From the NCBI GenBank assembly GCA_914767885.1, contig CAJZBQ010000020.1, positions 372,001 to 436,000 on the forward strand: DNA of 64,000 nt. Reading direction: 5' to 3'. The position numbers and the translations under genes are program-made. Below, piece by piece: positions 58,724-64,000 of the stretch. This stretch comes from Blepharisma stoltei. Lineage: Eukaryota; Ciliophora; Heterotrichea; Heterotrichida; Blepharismidae. The notes under the pieces were generated by a model. It was not told the origin of the DNA. It ran no database searches and saw nothing but the letters and a program-made list of their open reading frames with translations. How positions within the stretch are numbered: the first letter of the stretch is position 1; each line of letters begins with the position of its first letter.

Positions 58724-59028
58724 TAACTCCCCCCTCCGTGAGTGATCAAAACTATTGGAAAATCCATATTTTATGTCCAAAAATCCACACTCCAACAAAA
58801 ATTTTTAATATAATTTTTTTATGAAAAAATATTGCTATATATATGTGATAATTATTATAATTAAATTTCTAGCTAAATCTGTTGAACTTCAAACAGTTTG
58901 AATTCTAATACATAAATTTTGCGGATTAAATTAATTTTTAGTTTCCAATTAGAATTTTTTTAGTTTTGGGAAATAATTAGCCTTCCTCCGTGAGCGAACA
59001 AGCAAATTTTGTTCTTTCAGGAAGGGAA
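58724..59028. mobile_element. intergenic family A element, 305 bp
   Basis: TA 58724-58725, ACTCCCCCCTCCGTGAGTGA at the left; CCTCCGTGAGCGAACAAGCA and a decayed inverted copy at the right, before TA 59029-59030. The core is in reverse orientation. It lies downstream of histone H4, so it interrupts no frame. Confidence 0.75.
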
Positions 59029-59160
59029 TAAGCTGGTTAACGAGATTTGAATTTTTTTGAAAACTTGTCTAAAATTAAAAGTGGATTGTTGATATTTCAA
59101 AAATCATTTTCATAGCTAAATTAAGTCAAACTTTTGAAAAATAATGAATTATCATTTAGA

Positions 59161-59478
59161 TTAGCCTCCAAAGCCGTATAAGGTTCTTCCTTGTCTCTTA
59201 AGTGCGTAAACTACATCCAATGCAGTGACAGTCTTTCTTCTTGCGTGTTCTGTGTAAGTAACGGCGTCTCTTACAACACTTTCCAAAAATACTTTAAGTA
59301 CGTTTCTTGTTTCATCATAAACAAGTCCAGAGAGTCTCTTAACTCCTCCTCTTCTTGCCAATCTTCTAATGGCAGGCTTAGTAATGCCTTGAATGTTTTC
59401 TCTTATAACTCTTCTGTGTCTTTTCTTTGCTCCAACTTTTCCAAGTCCTTTTCCTCCTTTTCCGCCTTTTCCTCCCAT
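59161..59478 (-). CDS. histone H4
   Basis: The product is 105 aa. The globular domain is canonical: [60 protein letters not shown] and [12 protein letters not shown]. The N-terminal tail begins [20 protein letters not shown], differing from the usual [18 protein letters not shown] by a GGKGGKG start and an extra Lys, but keeping several acetylatable lysines. The start was chosen at the MGGKGG methionine; upstream in-frame codons are not histone. It packages DNA with H3, which is transcribed divergently 487 bp away. Stop TAA. Confidence 0.97.
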   Translation of the reverse strand: MGGKGGKGGKGLGKVGAKKRHRRVIRENIQGITKPAIRRLARRGGVKRLSGLVYDETRNVLKVFLESVVRDAVTYTEHARRKTVTALDVVYALKRQGRTLYGFGG

Positions 59479-59965
59479 ATTATAACAACAGCATCTTTGG
59501 AAGCGCTTAAATAGTGCTAAATCTATCCAAACTTTAATGGATCTTCTCCCGTATTGGCGCATTTTTTAGATTCACTATTTTGCAAATCAGCCAATCAAAA
59601 TCGAGATTACCTCAAAGATGGATTTTTCTTTACTCCCTTTTTGGTAACTTAAACCCCTTTAAATTGGAACAAAAATTTTTTCAATTGAAACTTTAAAAGG
59701 TAATATACAAATTTTTATAAATAGCTTTAACCTAATTTAAGGTAGGAGCACAAGCCGAATACTATTTAAACAGTTAGCACGCTGAGTCGATTAACATTTT
59801 GAATTAATTCTCAATAAACAAAAATCAAAAATATTATTTTTTTTATTTTTAATTTTTTTTCTCGATAAAATACAACCCTTAAATTGAGCATGATTTTTTT
59901 GTTCCAACTTAAAGGGGTAAGTTAGTATAAAATTGCGAGAAATAAAGCAATTTTAATAATATTTA
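59479..59965. promoter_or_regulatory. shared H4/H3 divergent promoter region
   Basis: 487 bp between the two histone starts, containing the family B element 59631-59922. Only about 195 bp of non-element DNA is left for both promoters. No individual motif is claimed. Confidence 0.5.
59631..59922. mobile_element. family B element in the H4/H3 promoter, about 292 bp
   Basis: TA 59631-59632 then CTCCCTTTTTGG and CCCCTTTAAATTGGAACAAA. The right side is TTGTTCCAACTTAAAGGGGT, AAGT before TA 59923-59924. The left end appears internally deleted compared with intact copies, so exact limits are approximate. Confidence 0.7.
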
Positions 59966-60382
59966 ATGGCAAGAACAAAACAAACAGCAAGAAAAACCAC
60001 CTCAGCAGGAAAAACCCCAAAGAAGCACTTGGCAACTAAAGCGGCTAAGAAAGTTTCAGCCACCACCACCTCAGGTGTAAAGAAGCCACACAGATTTAGA
60101 CCAGGAACTGTGGCTTTGAGAGAAATTAGAAAGTACCAGAAGAGCACTGAGCTTCTCGTGAGAAAACTTCCATTCCAAAGATTAGTCAGAGAAATTGCCC
60201 AAGAATACAAGACCGATTTGAGATTCCAAAGTTCTGCAGTCCTCGCTTTACAAGAAGCCGCAGAAGCCTATTTGGTTGGACTTTTCGAAGATACTAACCT
60301 TTGCGCAATCCACGGAAAGAGAGTAACAATCATGCCAAGAGATATGCAGTTAGCAAGAAGAATTAGAGGAGAAAGATCTTAA
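59966..60382 (+). CDS. histone H3 (divergent tail)
   Basis: The product is 138 aa. The globular core is canonical ([60 protein letters not shown]). The tail [20 protein letters not shown] keeps K4 and K9, but residue 10 is Thr instead of Ser. After ATKAAKK the sequence is [15 protein letters not shown], so the usual S28 is Val and the tail is two residues longer. The C-terminus is GERS. Loss of the S28 phospho-site and S10T are notable for a bulk H3. Divergent from H4. Stop TAA. Confidence 0.97.
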   Translation: MARTKQTARKTTSAGKTPKKHLATKAAKKVSATTTSGVKKPHRFRPGTVALREIRKYQKSTELLVRKLPFQRLVREIAQEYKTDLRFQSSAVLALQEAAEAYLVGLFEDTNLCAIHGKRVTIMPRDMQLARRIRGERS

Positions 60383-60589
60383 TGCGATCACTTAATTACA
60401 TTTTATTTCAATTTTGGCTTAAATTATTTTTTCTGTTTCTATGTTATACTTCATTTCCGCTTTAATAAAGCAAAAAACTAATATCAATAATTCGAAATCT
60501 TATGTATTAAATCTTTCTAAATAGAGAACTAATTATTAATTATAATATATATTAATATGCTCAAAATTATTAAGTTATAATTAATACAA

Positions 60590-62518
60590 TTATGATTTTT
60601 CATCAATCTTTTTCAATAAAAGAGGAAACACTCTTGTTCTTCCTGGCTGATGCTTGACAGATGTAGGATTTTGAGTATTAAATGCATTAAAAGTGATCCC
60701 CACATCAACAATGCTCAAGTTTTCCTCTCCGCAGATATCAGATACAATCCAAGGTTGTTCTTGCAATAATTTGGCAGGGTCCTTGGTATTGCTAACTCCC
60801 TCCTCCCTCCTTGAGCGAACAAAAAAAATTTTGAGAGGGCTAATTTTTTTTTTAAAAAATTTATAAATTAATTTTTAATAATTTTTTTAGAAAATACACA
60901 ATCCGCAAAAATTGAAAAGTAAAAATTAATTAATTTGGAAAATTTATGTTTTAAAATGCAAGCTGTCTAAAATTAAATAGAATTAGCAGAGATTTCATTA
61001 TAATAATTATTACTTATATATCGAATATCAATTCATAAAAAGATTTTATATTTTTTGTTCTCTAGCAGACTGTGGGTTTTTTTATCCATAAATTAGGGAT
61101 TTTTCCTATGGTTTTTGTTCGCTCACAGATGAAGCGGGGAGAATAAGTATCTGACATATTCTTTCAAAGTTTTGATCTCCAAGCCTCCTCCTTATTCTTC
61201 TCCTTTGCAAGTCAAAAATATATTCTCGTAATAGATGGAGTTAATTTTTTTTAATATAGTTCTGAAAGAAAAATAAAATTTAATTTATAAATTCATGTTT
61301 TAGAGAGTTCAAACTGTTGTAAATTTAACTATTATTAGCTGGAGATTTCATAGAATAAGAATTTATTACATTTCAAAATATTTTGTTGCCTTTTTTCTAA
61401 GGGGGCTTATTCTACAAAAAATAGGATTTATTCCAATGGCTTAATTGCTTGCAAAGGGGAGTTAGGAAATCGCTCATAAGGGTAGTTCTAACTGGAGAAC
61501 CTGGGCTTTGTTTAAGTAAACTTTGAGAAAAACTAAAAGTTCTTTGCGATGCATGAGAAGTAGAGCAAGATGCTGGATGGTCAAGGCTCGATTTTCGGGC
61601 TGCCATATGAGTTGCTGTGCTTAGTTCTATTTGTTTGGCAGAACTAGGCTCTATATTTACATTCCTTTGCTCAGTTGGAATATTAATTGACATTTCTTTT
61701 TGATATGATTTCCTCCCTTTTTTGCTAAAAGTCTGAGCTCTGTCTTCTCTCACTTTGAGCTCAACTTCTTCCAAAATTTGATTTATAGAAGGTCTCTCAT
61801 TTTTATCCTTTCTTAGCAGCTGAAATATTAAGTTTCTTAAATTTTCTGAAAAACTGTCAGGTATTTGCTCAGGGTCATTTTTTATTATTGAATTGGCTAG
61901 CACAGCAATATTTTCTGCTTCAAAAGGGTGATTTAGAGTGCATAGCTCATAAAGAACGCACCCTAAGCTTCACACATCAGCCTTGGCATCATATCCCTCT
62001 CCTTTGCAAATTTCAGGCGCTAAATAATAGGCTGTGCCTACGCCTGAGTAAGCCATTTCATCACTAAACTGCAGAACTTTTGAAAATCCAAAATCGCCAA
62101 GCTGAAGACCACCATCTTTTGTTAAAAAAATATTTTTGGTCTTTAAATCTCTGTGGATGATCTTCAGAGAGTGGATATAACTAAGTGCCATAGAAAGCTG
62201 GTAAAACCATTTTCAAATTTGGGCCTCTGTGAAATAGAATTTATTTTCTCTAGCAATTCGAATTCTCGCAGATAAATCACCTCCTTCTGCATAATCCATA
62301 ACAATATATAAATAATTGTTTTCAACAAAGCTCTCATGATACTGGATAATATGCTGATGGTGCAATTTCTCTAAAACCCGAACTTCCTCTCAGTTAGGCT
62401 GGTCCTCATCACAAGGGATTCTTTTAATGGCAGCTAATCCGCTGTCTTCTCTTTCCACTAGCCAGACTTCCCCATATCTTCCTCTGCCTAAGGTTTTCAA
62501 TTTACGATAGTTTTCCAT
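60590..62518 (-). CDS. NEK-type (NIMA-related) protein kinase
   Basis: The product is 447 aa after removing IESs 60793-61143 and 61229-61462. The kinase domain is N-terminal: LGRGRYGEVWLVER, AAIKRIPCDEDQPN(W)EEVRVL, VMDYAEGGDLSARIR, IIHRDLKTKNIFL, LGDFGFSKVL, GTAYYLAPEIC, with UGA-encoded Trp in ADVWSLGCVLYEL. HRDLKTKNIF and GGDLxxxI are NEK signatures; NEKs act in cilia and cell cycle, and are expanded in ciliates (established). A Ser/Arg-rich linker follows. The C-terminal segments REYIFDLQRRRIRRRLGDQN and QEQPWIVSDICGEENLSIVD only read after both IESs are removed. Stop TAA at 60590-60592. Confidence 0.88.
60793..61143. mobile_element. family A IES, 351 bp
   Basis: TA 60793-60794, ACTCCCTCCTCCCTCCTTGA at the left with a truncated 5' hairpin; GTTCGCTCACAGATGAAGCG with GGGAGAA at the right before TA 61144-61145. 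The core ATTTATGTTTTAAAATGCAA is present. Excision joins FERICQIL to SNTKDPAKLL in frame on the minus strand. Confidence 0.85.
61229..61462. mobile_element. family A IES, about 234 bp, 5' hairpin lost
   Basis: The right end is TTGCTTGCAAAGGGGAGT before TA 61463-61464. The left end lacks the CCTCCGTGAG terminus, starting TAATAGATGGAGTTAATTTT. Removal between TA 61229-61230 (or 61232) and 61463 joins LMSDFL to REYIFDLQRR in frame on the minus strand. It lies only 85 bp from the neighbouring IES. Confidence 0.75.
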
Positions 62519-62823
62519 ATAAATAATGGAAGCCCTTGACCATATGAATCTAGCAAGTGACAAAAACTTTACTAACTTTCCACCATTCCTATGGTAAAGA
62601 TAAAAGTTTGTTAAAAATCCAATTAAAAAGATGTTTTAAAAAAAATAAATATTATATAGGTTCTCTTAATATGATATTAAACATATATATATAATTTAGA
62701 TTTACAGTTTCCTTTAAAAATACCCATACGAAATCTAAAAAATATAATGCTTCTTAAATGAAAATTTATTTCTACTAGGCTAAAAACAATTTTTGTTGCC
62801 TATGGAGAGAGATTAAGCTCCTG
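62519..62823. promoter_or_regulatory. divergent promoter region (NEK / AGC kinase)
   Basis: 305 bp AT-rich region between two divergent kinase genes. No specific motif claimed. Confidence 0.35.
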
Positions 62824-64000
62824 ATGCCTGGTGAAAACTTGCTAATGACGCTTAAAGTTATTAAATTCAATAAGCGCAATAAAGCTCAGGAAAGAACTGT
62901 TGCGATTACGTCAACTGGTGTCTTGAACTTGAAGAATAAAAAAATTCAAAGGAGGATTGAGCTTACAAGTATAGGAGGAATAACGCGCAGCCGAAACGGT
63001 GAAGAATTTATTTTGCACTGTCCAAATGAGTACGATTATCGATTTTCTTCGCCTCTCAAAGACCAAGCTGTGCAGACAATCACCAGAGCTTTTCGAGAAT
63101 TATCAGGAAGAGGACTTCTCATATGGGAAACCAACGAGCTGAACTTGAAAGATCTGGCAACAACAAAAAGTGACAAGAAAAAAGGAGTAACCAGGATGCC
63201 AGCCTCTGAGACTGCAGTTAATTATCAGTCTATCAGTGGGAACGGCGAAGAAAGCAAAGAAAATAGAGACAGAAGAAGCAGGACAATCTTCAGAGCCAGC
63301 AATAACAGTGGAGAAGTCTCCATGAACGATTTCACCATTTTGAAAGTTATTGGAAGAGGCAGCTTTGGGAAAGTCATGCTTGTCCAAAAGAAAGACACAA
63401 AGGAAGTTTACGCAATGAAAAGCCTAAGAAAAGACGCACTGCTGGAAAGGGAACAAGTCGAGCACACCCGCACTGAGAAGCTCATCATGCAGCATACCAA
63501 CCATCCTTTCATTGTCAAACTGGAGTACGCATTCACCTCTCCAGACAAAATCTACTTCGTAATGGAGTACATGAGAGGTGGAGAACTTTTCTTCCATTTA
63601 AAAGAAGCAAAAAAACTAGCAGAAGATAGAGCCAGATTCTATGCTGCAGAAATCGCCCTTGCCTTAGGACATCTGCACCAGCAAAACATAGTTTATCGAG
63701 ACTTGAAGCCAGAGAACATCTTGATGGACGATCTAGGCAATGTGCACCTCACAGACTTTGGTATGGCAAAGATGCTTGGGGAAGGTGGAACCACACAAAG
63801 CTTTGTAGGGACTCCAGAGTATTTGGCACCAGAAATCATCGCTTGCTCTGGGCATGGGGTTACAGCTGATTGGTGAAGCTATGGTATTTTGCTTTACGAA
63901 ATGCTTGTTGGCATCCCTCCGTTTTACAATCAGAACATTCAGCTGATGTACGAATTGATCCAGCACGGCGACCTCAGGTTCCCTCAGCGAAACCCTCTCT
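62824..64000 (+). CDS. AGC-type protein kinase with N-terminal PH/TH1-like domain (cut by window end)
   Basis: At least 392 codons, open at the right edge. Residues 5-105 (LKVIKFNKRNKAQERTVAIT, LTSIGGITRSRNGEEFILHC, PNEYDYRF) look like a lipid-binding PH or myosin-TH1-like domain. After a charged linker the kinase domain starts near 165: FTILKVIGRGSFGKVMLVQK, YAMKSLRKDALLEREQVEHT (helix C Glu present), FVMEYMRGGELFFHL, IVYRDLKPENILMDD, LTDFGMAKML, SFVGTPEYLAPEII, then DWWSYGILLYEML (second W from UGA). The motifs are those of Akt/SGK/S6K kinases, with YRDLKPENI typical of AGC. The activation-loop Thr (TTQSFVGTPEY) suggests PDK1 control. The hydrophobic motif lies outside the window. Confidence 0.9.

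Overview
The window reads as germline (micronuclear-type) DNA of a heterotrich ciliate close to Blepharisma. Four things support this. UGA is read as tryptophan throughout (for example the WD repeats and the conserved Trp of the MAP kinase), while genes end at UAA or UAG. Spliceosomal introns are 15 nt, once 16 nt. Intergenic DNA is very AT-rich. Many reading frames are interrupted by AT-rich inserts whose precise removal between two TA dinucleotides restores frame and homology. I call these internal eliminated sequences (IESs). A 15-16 nt intron size, UGA=Trp and TA-bound, partly MITE-derived IESs are recalled properties of Blepharisma; the species call itself is inference.

Layout. 1-4.7 kb: a degenerate MITE, a small membrane protein, an EF-hand protein and a PERK-like membrane kinase (minus strand). 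5.0-13.0 kb: a complete Piezo mechanosensitive channel split by two IESs and one intron. 13.4-15.4 kb: a DUF229 sulfatase-like membrane protein. 15.8-22.3 kb: an axonemal-dynein-light-chain-like/EF-hand coiled-coil protein with four IESs, then a coiled-coil protein with a GAS2-like C-terminus. 22.4-26.3 kb: a repeat nest with long terminal inverted repeats, a 184-bp tandem repeat, G-tract repeats, and a broken TPR gene carrying an IES. 26.4-36.0 kb: a Notch-type LNR surface protein followed by three tandem membrane-anchored aspartyl-protease paralogues with progressively lost catalytic residues. 36.9-47.7 kb: ZZ-finger protein, protein kinase, zinc-binding protein, RING-CH membrane protein, kelch-like protein, and a pentapeptide/WD40 protein. 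48.9-52.5 kb: PH-domain kinase and succinate dehydrogenase iron-sulfur subunit. 53.4-64 kb: MAP kinase, coiled-coil protein, divergent histone H4/H3 pair, NEK kinase, and an AGC kinase cut by the window end.

Two MITE-like families dominate the inserts. Family A ends in CCCTCCGTGAGYGAACAAAA and is about 390 bp when intact. Family B ends in CCCTTTAAATTGGAACAAAA and is about 290-810 bp with internal tandem units. Both share the terminal (TA)ACTCCC. Two of the inserts, one from each family, sit between TG rather than TA. One is nested inside another copy of its own family. One unrelated insert is a near-perfect GC-rich foldback. Three further inserts, and several intergenic blocks, are markedly GC-richer than their surroundings and unclassified.

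No rRNA, tRNA or CRISPR array was found. All protein lengths below are after removing the stated introns and IESs and reading UGA as Trp.
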